This document shows positions 51,706 through 64,000 of a stretch of DNA of 64,000 nucleotides, piece after piece. Below the pieces are notes generated by a model. The model saw only the letters and a program-made list of their open reading frames with translations. It did no database searches and was not told the DNA's origin. Numbering within the stretch: the stretch's first letter is position 1; every line of letters begins with the position of its first letter. The position numbers and the translations under genes were made by a program. The stretch covers positions 3,863,843 to 3,927,842 of the forward strand of contig JAEMBT020000003.1 in assembly GCA_018873245.2 (NCBI GenBank), in the 5' to 3' direction. The stretch is from Archegozetes longisetosus. Lineage: Eukaryota; Arthropoda; Arachnida; Sarcoptiformes; Trhypochthoniidae.

Positions 51706-54700
51706 CAGCTGCACATTAAATATAAGTTTGGGAGTAGTTAAATTAATTTAGAAACCCCTTGAAGCAAGATAATTAAAACTTTATTGCTTTAAAATTATAA
51801 TATTATAACTGATTGCTGTAATTGAACAATCAATACATCTTATCGCGTGATCTAACCTCTTATAAAGCTATCATTTCCAAAAAGTACTAATTTTATGACA
51901 TCTTCGATCGTTAAAATAATTAATTAAATAAGACTCGAAGATATAATAATGAACTTTGACTATAAATCTAGCATTACAATCAATAGTTGAGATGCGAAGG
52001 GAAATAGTGAAAATGTGTGTTCCCTGCAAAGTTTTTATAAATAATCTGATATAAAATCTATATTTTTGGCAGGATATGAAAAGCAAATACTTTTGATTGA
52101 TTTTTAAACCTGATATGTCGCGAAGTATTTTTACGTTTCAAAAATGACACAAAAGTTAGTTATTTTAGGTTAAAAAAAAGTTTTATATTCTATAGCTGGA
52201 GGAAGAAAGTCAGGAATTGATTTTATATTTAAGATGACGTTATGATTATAGGATATGGAATTGTGTAGCTCAACAACCATTAATTAACTTCCGCTTATTA
52301 TCCATATCTAAAAGCCTGACTTTTTCTAATATGACAACAAACTCAACTCATATCGACTTTTATCTCATATCTTTAGTCACAGTTGTTGTATAGAATACGT
52401 TATTTCAGCCTTCACTAAATATAGTCGAAAGTTTTTAATATCTGTTGATTTTAATTTTCAAACTACTCTAGGATTTTTATGGTTCAGTTTCTCCTATTCA
52501 ATTGAATTCTGGTGATTCAAATGAATTTTTGATGAAATTCTTTACTACAAAAGAGGAAAAAATCAAACATCGTTTAGAATTGATGATGAGATAAAATACA
52601 TTATAATATGATTTCTATCACTGCACGATGATTGATGAGGTGTAGTTTCAGATTCTGAACAGTATTAAAAACCAAATGAAGGAAACCGTTCGATATCTCT
52701 TAGAGCATAGATTTGAACCTCCCCTTTAAGACTCACTAGTGGGCCGTAGTCATAAAATCTAACGCTAGGTTTTATGAAAATCACGTGATAAGTCCTATAA
52801 AAGTGGACCACAACTCATAAAAGATTAGAAACTCTTGTCTTAAAGTATTAGAAAGGAAAACTTGATGAAAAATGAGCTGAATTTTTATAAAAGAAAATTT
52901 GAAAAAATGTCTGAGTGAGTATAAGAATTTTGAGAAAAAGTATAGAAATAGGGCGTGTAATAATATGCAATGTGTTTGAAATTGTTTCTAACACAGCATA
53001 ATTAAAGCTAAAACTTATTGAACAATATTCAAACTGATTTTTCAATTAGTAGAAACTATATACTCTTTCAATCAATCAATTATTTTGATTCATAATTTGT
53101 GATCTATTTCAACGCTGATTTCAATCTTGTAAATAGGTTTTAATGAAGAGATTCTTATGATTTATCGAAATAAGCAATTATCTGAGGAATCAATTTTAGT
53201 AATTAATAGCGGTCAAGGAAAAAGTCGAAATAATAAATAATTTGAAAGCTGGGCATTATTTTTTGGTCTGTCATCCATGGTATCAATTATGTAATTGCAT
53301 ACTCGAATGTGGACAAAAGCTTAGTGTCACGTATTTGAATGTGTGGCAACTGGGACGTGATTTTGAATATGGTCGTTATAGAGAATATTCGCGTTTTTAT
53401 GCAAAGCACGTACTCTATCATCTAAATCACTGCATTTTACTATTGATAATCAAAAGCCATAAAACTGTAACTACTTTTCGGACTTTTTTTCATCAGTTCG
53501 AGAGATCGAACTATGGTGAACTTTCAGATTTCTAGTTCTTGTTCCATTTTGCTTGAAAATAAGAAAACTTAATTGTTTTGAGGCAGAACACGCAATTGCA
53601 TTCAAAGATGAAAATCCGCAGTCAAATAAGCCTATTAAAAATATTTTATGAAAAAAATTCTATCACTAATTGGCAGAGAAAATCAGATTATATTCCATAT
53701 GAACTATTTAATCAGGAAAGTCTACTGTTAATTATATTGTTTAGATTTCATTAGGGAGTCATATATAGCAGTAAAAAAACTGAAGATGCCTAGAAGCTGA
53801 CCTCAAGTCTAAATTATCTGTAATTAGGAATTCACATAATAAGAATTGAGAATTGCATCCCTTTTCAGCTTGACACTTAATTTAAGGGAATGGTTCAATT
53901 TCTCTAATAATCTTCCTTATATTTCTGTTTAATTCTATAAATCTCCAATTTAAGCTGGATCTTTTCGAAGGATCTGAAATAGAACCAACACATTTAAGCA
54001 GAAGTTTTCCAATCAAGTGCTCTGTTTCATGAAAGAAGAAATGAAATGAGATCAATAAAATGCAATCAAAAAAATAGATTACTCCTGAACTTCTTAAGAT
54101 TGATCATCTGTCATAAAGTTGCAGAAAAACTTATTATTTACTTTACCCAACTTTTATAAATAAACAATAATTGTTTCTATCAAATTACAACTCCAACAGT
54201 TTTTAAAATAGTAAATAAATGACGAAAACTCCATTTATTTATTTGAAACATTAGATGAATGATTAATAAAAGTGTTTGAAAAATAATTGCTTTTTCTAAT
54301 TTGGTTATTGATTTGAAAAAAGACTTATTATTTCGATCATAGATTTCTATCATTTTTTTCATATTATTCTGTTCAATAGTAGAAGTTTTGACAAAATCGT
54401 ATTTGGACAGGAATTTTGATAGCTTCAATTTATATTGAGGTCATTTCATCGTTTTTTTTCATATCCTTAGAGTTTCGACGAATATGACACTGATGTGCAT
54501 ATCTCGTTCAACATTATTCATTGATGTTGCTGAATCGAAAGTTGTATTCAGTAGAGAGCCAGAAACTTGAGTGGGGTATACAAAGTCTGAATCCTAGTTT
54601 GACTGCACAGCTCATCATCAAATCTGATTAAATATCTACTTTTCCAATTAAATCCTATTGTACAATGGTTTTAAACCCTGAGCTATGAGCTATTTTTGCT

Positions 54701-56601
54701 TTATTTTGTACTTCTATAGTAACTATAACAGATTAAAAAAATCCAATTCAACAAATATACAATTTTTCATCAAATAGCTCATGAAATGACTTTTGCTTAC
54801 TTTAAATTTCATCAGGGGATTGGGTATGATGGAGTGATTTCGTTAGCATCATCTTGTCATCCTACACATACTGTGCTACGCGCGTTTCATTTGCCTCACT
54901 TACCTAACTAAATTTAATATATCAACTATATCACTGTTTTTGTTTAACTAAGCTAAGTTATGTAATGTGAATGGTGCTCTAGCCCCAAAAAACATAGTGA
55001 AGGTAACGACGCGACTCCGAAATACCTAAACTTCTTGCGAAGTGCAAAGCAAACAAAAGTCCTTAAAAGTTGACTTAAGATTTAGGTCGGAGGTAGCTAT
55101 GCACCCTCGGCTCTTCTGGCTTCGCTACTGGTTATAATTCTGTTGTTACATGAAATTTTGTCGGACGACTATAAAGGACATTAATTTATTTGTATATGCT
55201 ATTTAATGTGAGCCGAAAATTGTTTTTTCATTTTGATAATAGTAAAAAAATTCTCCTTAAATATTCTCGTTTCATAAAACAGTTTCATTTAATCAGAGCG
55301 TTTCGTTTGGCTTCACCGACAATTTTTGTTTCCATTACACAAATAGAATTCTAAAATATAATTTTCTCTTAGGCTTACCGTTGAAAAAGCACTTAACTGC
55401 AATTCAGTCTCAAATTTTAGGAGTTTTTTTTATAAGTTTGAACTTTTTGAACTCCTTGTCAAACACTATTTTGTAGTTCCTATAGAATTTATTGTGTGCA
55501 TATAACTGGTTTTATTGTTGGATAAGGAGCTTTAGAAGCTCAAAGTTATAAAACTCTTTCAATACTCTATAAAGAATCACCAGAACTGAATTTCTGCAGA
55601 ATAAAAGGCTCTCAAACTTTTGTAAACTGAATAATAAAAATATTGCTATTTTTAAGATTCCTTGATTTAAAAATCTAAAATGTATGCAAATAAGAAAGTT
55701 TGTGACGAAAAAAATTCTGTTTCTTGTTTCAGCTCATATTTCACTTAAATCGAGCTTAAAATTGTTCATTAAATTACAAATAAATCATAAGAAAAGGGCA
55801 TAATTTGAATAATAAATAAGAAAACAAATAAATGACGTAATTTATAAAGTTGAGGTTCTGTTGAGAAAGTAGATGACAGAGAGAAGGGCATAAGTTGTAG
55901 CTTAGGCAAGGGAAGAGTTAGTCTAAAAGAGAGTTAAAGAATCGCGAATAGAAAAGAAGTGTTAGGAAAGTGGGCGGTAAAGTGTGACATCACTAGTGAC
56001 ATGTAGGGTCTGCACAGTGTGTAATAGCAGAGCAATAGTTATATAATGCTATTGCTAACCTCTAACATTCACTGTATTCATAGTATTTAAAGCACTGATA
56101 AAAATATCAGTCAGTGTTTAGCGGTTCAAACATTTCAAAGTTTTTATACTAAAAGTAAAGGCAATGAGAATGAGTTTACGTTCAGTGGAAACAACTATCA
56201 CTTGGAATAAGAGCTCTATTAATACTTATATAATTATAAATAGTGTAAGTCTTGTGTTCTCATGTCTTCCATGAATGTGTTCTGATTTGTATGGATTTTG
56301 CATCGATTAAGAGAATAAGATATTTATTAAAAGTAAACAACGATATAAGCACTGAAAAGAAGAAAAGGGAGAGAGAAAAACATCACAAATATATCGTATA
56401 CTAAGAGAAAGTGAAGATAAAAATAAGTATTTCAGTAATAAGAAAGGCTTAAGACTTAGACTAGTTGTGATCTGGTTGAAAGTGCATTAATTGCTGTTTC
56501 TTCTCATCAATGGCTTGACTGTTGGTCAATATTGTCACCGAGTCATTAGTGAAGATAACTATTAATTTATTGTTTATTTATATGGTTATCATTTCAATGA
56601 A

Positions 56602-59600
56602 ATGACTCTTAAATGGGAAAAGTTATCTCCATCTGAGTTCGAACAGCTTCAAGACTACATTCAATGTAAGTGAAGTTTGAGTTGAATAGGTTTGATGTGT
56701 AGATGAATGAGTTAGTGAATTGGAAGTGGATAATTTAGATGGATTGAAGTTTGATTTGAGTGATAATGTAAAGTGTTATCGAGTAGAAGATTATTATGTC
56801 ATAATATGAAAAAGTATTTCTTTTGATAGCTCTTATAACATTTAACTTTTTATTCTCTGTTTTGTTGGCTTCCTTTTCAAAAGGGAAGCAAAACAACCAA
56901 TTTTTATATCATTACATAAATATCAATATAAAATAAAATAACATAGCCTTAAGTCAGATCAAAGACTGAAGTCTTGTATTAGGAAAGAAGTAAAGAACAT
57001 ATTAATAAATATTAAGTTAGATATAAATACATGTGATAGTTAGATAGCTATAGAGCTCGCAGTATCTCAGCTCTGAGTAATAGTTGAAAGCCATATGGCT
57101 TCTAAATTTGAACCTTTCGTGCTATTCAAGTGTTGCCTCTATTCGCTAACTGCATATCCCTTCGAACGAGAAGCAGGCATAGCAACTCAATAGCAACTAT
57201 AGTCAACGATTGCATAAGGATGCATCTATGGGCCAATTTATATGTCTACTTAAATACATTTACAAACAAACCCGAGTTTAATCTAGCAGTTAAAAGAAGA
57301 TGTGCCTTGAAGCATAGGAACTGGCTGTCGATCATTAGTTTCCGTATCTGTGCCTGCTTTTTGTTTCAGCTACTGTATCTAGATGTTCGCCTCAGTCTGA
57401 ACCATCGCATGTCATGTTGGAGCAGTGATGCTATAACTCTCTCTAGCACTAACACTAACTTTTTGCATCACTCTTTTAGCTTTTCATATGGTATAACAGT
57501 CGCACAGTTGCACAGTTGCACTTTCTCTTTCCTTCCCTACATTTTCTCTTTCAATTGTACCGCATACACAACTATCTCTTACAAATATGCACCCTAAATA
57601 TGTAAATATGTATTCGATGTTTACTGATTAATTGAGTTATTCATATAGTATAGAACAGCTATTGTTTATGATCGTCGTAATGATTAAGTTGATGTGATCG
57701 ATGCAAGAGCACTCCAAATGACGGATTGAGATTCACATTACTTGTCATTTGGATTCTCATTAATTTAATGTATATAGAGAGCATGTGAAGCCTTCTAAAT
57801 AATCCATTTGGAAACTAATTGGCTTAAGCAATAACTAACAATTGACCTTTTGATATAGCTGTCAGAAAGTTTTTGATTGCATCTAGAGATTGACAATTAT
57901 GTAGATTTTATGTTTGTTTGTCAGATGCCTATTGGAAAGCTAACAAATTTGATGCAAAATACAGCATAATTGTGCTATTTTATGCCAAAACCATAATTGT
58001 TCGTTCCTATCCCAACAAACTCAATATCGGTTGGAATCTGAGATAAAAAATGAAAAATTAATTAAATATTTGATATATTGTTGTTGTGGTGGAATTGCAT
58101 TTTATTATTAGTTGAGACGTCTGAGTTTTCATTGATAACTAAGAGAGTAAACAAATAGAAATTAGTGTTTCATGTTCTCATTTCACGCATAATTAACAAT
58201 TCTTAGCAAATATGTTCTTTAGAGTTAAACAGAATTAGTTAATGACATTTTTAACTGTTAGAACTGAATCCAAAAATGCCAGAATTAATTCATAAGATAA
58301 ACTAATTTAGTCAGATCTGAAATTTGGTTCACTTATGTGGCAAACAATCTTAGAGTTATTTTTTATCTTTTTTGTATTAAATGGCATTTAATCAAAAATC
58401 TGACAGAATAAACATATATCAAGTTAGTGCTAAGTTGAGACCTCATTTTTCTTTGTCATAATTCATGCATGAATTGGTGACGCGACTCAATAATTATGAT
58501 AATGAAAACTTGAGACCAGGCTATAAGCAGACTCACAACTCGTCAAACTTTCACTATTTATCAGATGCTAAGTGATGTAAGAAATGAATTTTAGGTAATG
58601 TTTTTATTGAAACTTTAGATTCATCCAAAAAGTTGAGCGAAGTGTTGGACTGTGAATTCAAAGAGGATGGCTCTTTATCTCGCTACAATCCTGAGGGTGT
58701 AAGTGTTGTAATTAGACTACTATTGAGTGCTCGTATGATTTATGAACTAATTGAATTTGTTTTTTTCATTAAAAATCCAATACCAATAGGATATAGACCT
58801 GGAAGGCTTTCAACGTTTTATGGATATATATTTAGATATTGAAACTCCGCGAGAACTAATTAAAAGACTATTTTTGTCATTTGTAAAGAAAACTGCGTCT
58901 CCTATTAATAAAATGACTTTTGGAAAACATTGCGTCCCATCACAATCAGTTCCCGATGGAACCAAACTGCTCACAGTAAGCATTCTTGTTATTCGCACAC
59001 AATAATTAGCATTGATTTATTCAAATTGTCAAATCTTACGCTATACCTTGTTATTCTCATCCGTTCAAAAGCATTTCATTTATTTACATTTTATCGATTT
59101 AGAGTTCTTACCAACTAAGCAAATGTTTTCAGCACAAAATCTTAGTATTTGATAATTGATTAAAATAAGGAATAAAGATGTTATCACTTATTCTCTAAGT
59201 ATAAGTTGAACATATTGTTTCTACTTATGTTTCGCAAACATGAGTGTAATTCGCAACCTGATAAAGTGCATAAGATTTTTCTTGATTGTAAATCGACGTT
59301 AGCTAAGACGGCATAATCTCTATCGGCACTGAATAAATAGATCGCAAGCAACCAACACCAAAACATTGTCAAATTGTTTAATATATTGCTTTTAGTTATA
59401 CAGCCATCAGGTTATAGATTATCGACTGTTTATTTAAAGTAGTTATAACTGATTTTGTGCAATAATTTGCGAATCATAGGAGTAAAGAGTTAGTCGAGAA
59501 AGATTTATGACAAATGAGTAGTGACACTAATCAAGATGTAATGATTAATTATTACAGATGGCTGCAGTCACTTCAACCACAGCCTGTGCGCCCATCACTT

Positions 59601-62600
59601 CCCACAACACCGGAGGCTCTTTGCCTGAGTTGACTCATGATATTATAATTCATAATTATTGTGATTCCAACAACAAAAAAGACGTAGCGCTGCATAATAG
59701 CGGAAGTGTAGACAAGAGCCACACCACAGGCGGAGGACTTGCCGATAAGATTCATGGCCTGACAGAAAGGTTGCATAGTTTGAGTTATCATAGAAGTGAA
59801 AGTGAATGCGGTTCAAGAGGAAGAGCAGGTACATGTATGAGCAATCGTTCCATCAAACTATTCTTGATTATGATTATTAAAGCTATGATTGAGCCAATTA
59901 TTAACTGCATCTGCTGTTAACATATCTAACATTGATGCTGAAGACGTGTAGCCGACCATGTGTTTGATTTTGGTTTTGTTTTGACTAGATATTGATCCCA
60001 TAAAAGATCTATGAATTGATATTGAATTGATAACGAATTGAATCCATGCCTACATAACTATTACAGGGAGTGCATCCATTCACCCTTTGGTGACCGTCAC
60101 ACAAAATTGTTTGGACCAAAAATCGAGTGATTCTTCCCCTAATCATAGTCAAGTGTCGCGCAATTCGTCGAAAAAGTCCAATAGCTCACTCCTAGTTCAT
60201 GCCAGTAAGACCACTCTTCTCTTCTTTTTCTTATTCGAACTTCTTCTTAACCTAACCAACTTGTTCCTAACCTAACTTCTCATGCATTTTATGCATTCCC
60301 AACCAATTGACTTCTTTCTGACAACTTGCATGCCATTAAACCCTTTGATTTATTACTTAGTTTAGAGTTTTGTGCAAACAGCATTTCACTTGCATTGTGT
60401 TTGCACCCAATTTCAATATTTTCTAATTTGGACAACCTAATCAATATTGTTTGCTGCGATTTTTCAATTCAAATCACAAACAATTCCTCCTTTGTATCAT
60501 TCTGAGCATTTCGTAGTTCTAGACTATAGTTTCGATTTGGGTTATTTACTTAAAAATAATCTTTGATTAATTTGCCGTTTGTTTGATTTTTGATTTTTGC
60601 TGAAAATGACAAGAGTAACATTAGAAAAAGATTTTAATCAATTCTCTGCTAATCTCAATTTATATTGACTCAAGTTATATTAAGTTTATCATATGATTGA
60701 CTTAAGAATGAGAGATTTGAAATTTTAAAGCTAGTAAAAGTATGTAATATAGAATTTCTTTAAATTTTCATATACTTTCTATAACGGATTGAATAATGAA
60801 ATTGCATTAAAGTAAGTCTACAAGTAATCATACGTTGACTAACTGTAGATATGTCAAAATCAATTAGCGATTGACAATTTCCTAAACTCTTCAATCATTT
60901 GTTATCAGTAATACCTCGATGTAGTAGAGCTCTTATAATGAAACCCCGTTACAGTGGAATGAAAATTATTGATTGCTTAGTGGTTCACTACATCGGGGTA
61001 TTACTGTATTGATTTTAGTAGAATTTTTTGGAGATTGGTTCCAGTTTTTGTATCTAAGTGGCATTTACTTTGAATGTCTCATCCTATTTATTTATTTAGA
61101 GTAAAGAATTTGGCAATATTTTTGAAATATTTATGATTGAATATCTAATGTCTTGAAAAAATATTTACTTAAGCTTAGAATTAGACTGATATGATATCAC
61201 AGAATGACTTACAACAGCTCTCGAAAACAATTAGACTGTAGTCAAGTTGACAAACTAGTCAACTCTTTGGATGTAGTGTCCAAAATTGATCCTAAATATA
61301 ATAGAATTTTAATCTTAGCAAAGTTATGTCCATTACAAGTTATTTGACTTTTGTTTAGATTTTATTGAACTTTGGTTATCCTTACTCTCAAAGCAATCGT
61401 TTCTTATTAAAAGTCACTTCAAAAGTCTCTAATTGTCGAGTACATAAGAACTTGTGTAAAGATAATATTATCAGAAGTAGATGATAAAATATTAGAGATA
61501 ATACTTAGATTTCTATTTGGCAGATTTTTATTCAACAACAAAAGGATTCAATTATTTTAGTGATTTTCTGAGGTTAGATTTGAAGAGAGAAAAAAGAAGT
61601 AAAAATTGAAAGTTGAACATAAGTTAGTTGGAATATAATTGGGTGAATAAACTTTCTATTCCCTGGTTTCAAGTGTAATAAGGGTTTTTCAAGTGTTCTC
61701 TCTTTTCGTGTTATACTTGATTGTGTTATTTATATCTATTTTACTAAAAGATCGTACGCTTTAATACTTTTGCGCGCAAACATAAGGAAGGAATAAAAAT
61801 ACTAGATAATCTTAAATGTTAACTACACGTTGAGGACTAGACTCAAATTAGGAAAATTGATTTTTAAGCTAATCTCAGCCAACTATCAATTGCTTTACGA
61901 ATTCATTTCATAAATCAAACCCTTCTTCGATTACATTCAGTTGATTATACGCATCAAATAACTTATATATCAATTTCGAAATTAAGCTAAAAATATCATA
62001 AAACTTGATATTAATGTATCAAATTTGAGATATACTCGACTTTTTTCAGTGCAATACTTGATTGATAGGGGAATTAATTTTCTAACTTTTTTGAGTGGCA
62101 TTTATTTTCATACAATAAAGTTTATTGTTTTGTAGGCATTGAAGATTAATACGAATATATAACTTGCATTAGCTCAAAGCTGAATTGATTAATTTTTAAC
62201 AATTTTTCTTTCAAAATGCATTTTACTTAATCTTAGTTTTAATTTTTGAATTAATGAGTACCCAAAGGCATATCTTTAGTTTTAAAATACTTAAAAACTT
62301 TAAAAACTTTGTAGATATATTGCAACTGTTTTGAATAAATAAAATCATAAATGATAATATACCAATGATAATACATCAACAATAGTATACTTGTTTTGAC
62401 AAACTGAACGTACGACTAAAGATGATCTGGTTTTACGATCGCCTATGGTTTTAGCTTTTAGTCATCTCCTTTAATGAATTTGAGCGGTTGGAGATTCAAT
62501 ATAAATTGTCTTACAGGCCATTGTGTTTGCACTAGCTTTTATTTTATACTAATTAACTCATTATATGCTTATTAATAAAGCTTAAAATAATATCCTTTAA

Positions 62601-63801
62601 GGGCTGTCAGGTGAATGTTGCACAAGATCGAGCTCTAGTTTGGATTTTGTTTAACTTTTATATTAAAATGATTACTGCAGTTTCATATGAAAGCTGTGTT
62701 ATGTATGGCTATATATATATATTATTTTATTTTTTATCTACACTAAAATAAAATGTAATGAGCTTCCCTTCAGCTTTTGGTATGGTTACTATCATTTTTT
62801 ATTATAAACTAAACTATCAGACGACAGCCAGTATTGTCGTAATCATTTCTGGATATAAGGTTTCAGCTCAAATCAAAATCTAATTTTAGTACTGAATTTT
62901 AGGTGTCGAATAGTTGTCCACCTAATGTATGGTTGCAAAAGATAAAATGACATTAAAAAGGTTTAATTATCTTATAAGAGAGAGTGATGGATGAAGAGCA
63001 CAATCGACTAGCACTAGAAATATGCCTTTGTTTTCTCGCCGATTCAATTATTTGCTTTAATAGGATTAAGTACACGTTTTTTGCATAACTGGCTTAACAC
63101 TTATAACACAAAAGCTTTAATACATTTGAACAGTTATTAGGCAAAAAACAAGTAAATTGCATATTGAGCAAAATTTTCCATTTCCTTATAAGATGCCTGA
63201 ATCAATTAGCTGTCGATTGTCTGTTATATTATTTTTTGTCTATTCCATTTGATTATAGTTGATCTGAAGCCATTGCGTAAAGCGAGCTCTCACATTGATG
63301 TTCATTTATTGCGTGTGCCATTTAAAGATGTTGTTTGCTATTTATCATTATTGGAAGCTGGACGCCCTGAGGACAAACTAGAGTGTAAGACCTCTATCCT
63401 TTTCCAACAACTCTTCTTCATTATTGCGTAGCTTACACCAGCAAACTTAATAATCCCTGATAGTAACCAGAAGTCATCTCTTGTTATGTCATGCTTCTCA
63501 TCAGGACATGATATGGAGGATATAAATGTACTCCAAATTGAATATAGTAATCAGAGCAAATTGCAAATCAAATTTAGCAACAAATTCATGCCGATCGTAA
63601 GAAGAGTTGGCATGGCAACGAAGTTTAGTAGTTGCTAGGGGGAATTATTAAGTTTGCGAGTGTAGGCATTTTGAAATGAAGTTTTATCGGTTTATTTATT
63701 TATTTGTTTGTTTATTTATATATATAACTATTCTCTTTTTATTGGTGACAGTCATGTTTCGCCTGTACGACACTGACAGTAACGGCTATTTGGATAGTAA
63801 T
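56602..63801 (+). CDS. Dgk: type I diacylglycerol kinase, N-terminal part (continues beyond window)
   Basis: Enzyme that phosphorylates diacylglycerol to phosphatidic acid at membranes, under calcium control. Exons in view: 56602-56665, 58619-58698, 58790-58975, 59558-59828, 60067-60204, 63259-63384, 63752-63801; 305 residues so far. The N terminus (KWEKLSPSEFEQLQDYIQY) and VLDCEFKEDGSLSRYNPEG, DLEGFQRFMDIYLDIE match the recoverin-homology domain of DGK alpha/beta/gamma. Exons 4-5 encode a Ser/Gly/His-rich linker of about 136 residues that I do not recognise. VVCYLSLLEAGRPEDKLEF leads into the first EF hand (MFRLYDTDSNGYLDSN). The second EF hand, C1 and catalytic domains lie past the edge. 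An in-frame TAA at 56563 supports the ATG. A 7-codon upstream ORF (56582-56605) overlaps the start as ATGA. Confidence 0.92.
56666..58618. other. DGK intron 1
   Basis: 1953-bp intron. It contains a 155-codon open frame (57130-57597, +) without an early ATG and without recognisable similarity; this may be chance, an alternative promoter or an old insertion. Nothing else recognised. Confidence 0.5.
58976..59557. other. DGK intron 3
   Basis: 582-bp AT-rich intron with no recognised element. Confidence 0.6.
60205..63258. other. DGK intron 5 (3.05 kb)
   Basis: It contains one MITE (60906-61006) and a short CTTAACCTAACC-type motif near 60246-60276. No coding sequence recognised. Confidence 0.6.
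60906..61006. mobile_element. 101-bp pogo-like MITE with strong TIRs
   Basis: The left end reads CAGTAATACCTCGATGTAGT; the right end reverse complemented reads CAGTAATACCCCGATGTAGT, one mismatch in 20. TAT flanks both sides, consistent with a TA-type target duplication. High arm identity suggests recent activity. It sits in a DGK intron. Confidence 0.85.
63434..63664 (+). mobile_element. MITE family A, copy 4 (231 bp), in DGK intron
   Basis: The left end reads TACACCAGCAAACTTAATAA then TCCCTGATAGTAACC; the right end reverse complemented reads TACACTCGCAAACTTAATAA then TTCCCCCTAGCAAC. It carries one copy of the GTTGGCATGGCAAC unit that is tripled in the 21481 element. It lies between DGK exons 63259-63384 and 63752-63801. 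Confidence 0.85.
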
Positions 63802-64000
63802 GTAAGTGAACTGTTTTACATAAACATTTTTTGCGAGTTACAAAAGAAAATATTACTACTACATTATAAATACCACACATTTTATATTCTGGATATAAAT
63901 GGGACAAATTCACATTTTGGCTCCTTTTTTATGACCAAGCATCCGATTTTAAGAATACAAAAATAGCAAATGTGTTTCAAAATGAGAAAAAATAGTTGAA

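Larger units (their letters stand above)
45829..56601. other. 10.8-kb intergenic region
   Basis: No gene recognised on either strand. It must hold the promoters of the divergent POGZ-like and DGK genes. Contents seen: a GACA microsatellite (47739-47770), a palindrome near 49530-49585, a pogo-like foldback MITE (51535-51705), and a relatively GC-rich, CG-containing patch at about 54830-55130. The frames of 60-97 codons are AT-rich and unconserved to my eye. Confidence 0.55.

Noticed and set aside
45829..56601. tRNA, snRNA or microRNA genes in the large intergenic region
   Set aside because: No A/B-box pattern, GGTTCGA-type loop or convincing stem with mature-arm features was seen apart from transposon-like hairpins.

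Overview
The window looks like nuclear DNA of an arthropod. It is very AT-rich, its genes have many short introns with GT-AG ends, and two genes resemble arthropod forms most closely: an insect-type NMDA receptor subunit 2, and a PP2C-like protein of the Drosophila CG9801 type. A small-genome chelicerate such as a mite is a plausible guess, but nothing here proves it. No tRNA, rRNA, CRISPR array or bacterial-style operon was seen.

Layout. 1-9275: no recognisable gene, but several small DNA-transposon remnants. 9276-22693 (+): twelve exons of an Nmdar2-like glutamate receptor; its signal peptide and first ATD exons were not found. 22694-25609: intergenic. 25610-27362 (+): complete EIF2B3 (eIF2B gamma), seven exons. 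27567-28442 (-): single-exon RING-CH (MARCH-type) membrane E3 ligase, tail to tail with EIF2B3. 28443-32307: intergenic with a 269-bp foldback repeat. 32308-35021 (+): seven-exon PP2C-like (CG9801-type) gene. 35699-36511: 813-bp hAT-like transposon remnant with an 8-bp target duplication and a fossil BED finger. 38436-40239 (-): complete SNRPC (U1-C). 40827-45828 (-): eight-exon POGZ-like multi-zinc-finger gene. 45829-56601: intergenic. 56602-63801 (+): first seven coding exons of a type I diacylglycerol kinase, running off the right edge.

Most interesting signal. The POGZ-like gene contains, between its low-complexity N terminus and its zinc fingers, a region that reads as an ISXO2-like (IS1595/Merlin) transposase: zinc ribbon, helix-turn-helix and DDE fold. 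All three expected catalytic positions are substituted. Human POGZ carries a different transposase (pogo DDE) at its C terminus, which this protein lacks. This suggests independent capture of a second transposase type by the same zinc-finger family.

Mobile DNA. Two MITE families recur. Four copies share termini reading TACACTCGCAAACTTAATAA; one lies five bases inside an Nmdar2 intron. At least four pogo-like elements end in CAGT...ACTG. The genes have unrelated jobs (synaptic signalling, translation initiation, ubiquitin transfer, splicing, chromatin, lipid signalling), and their neighbourhood does not suggest a joint pathway.
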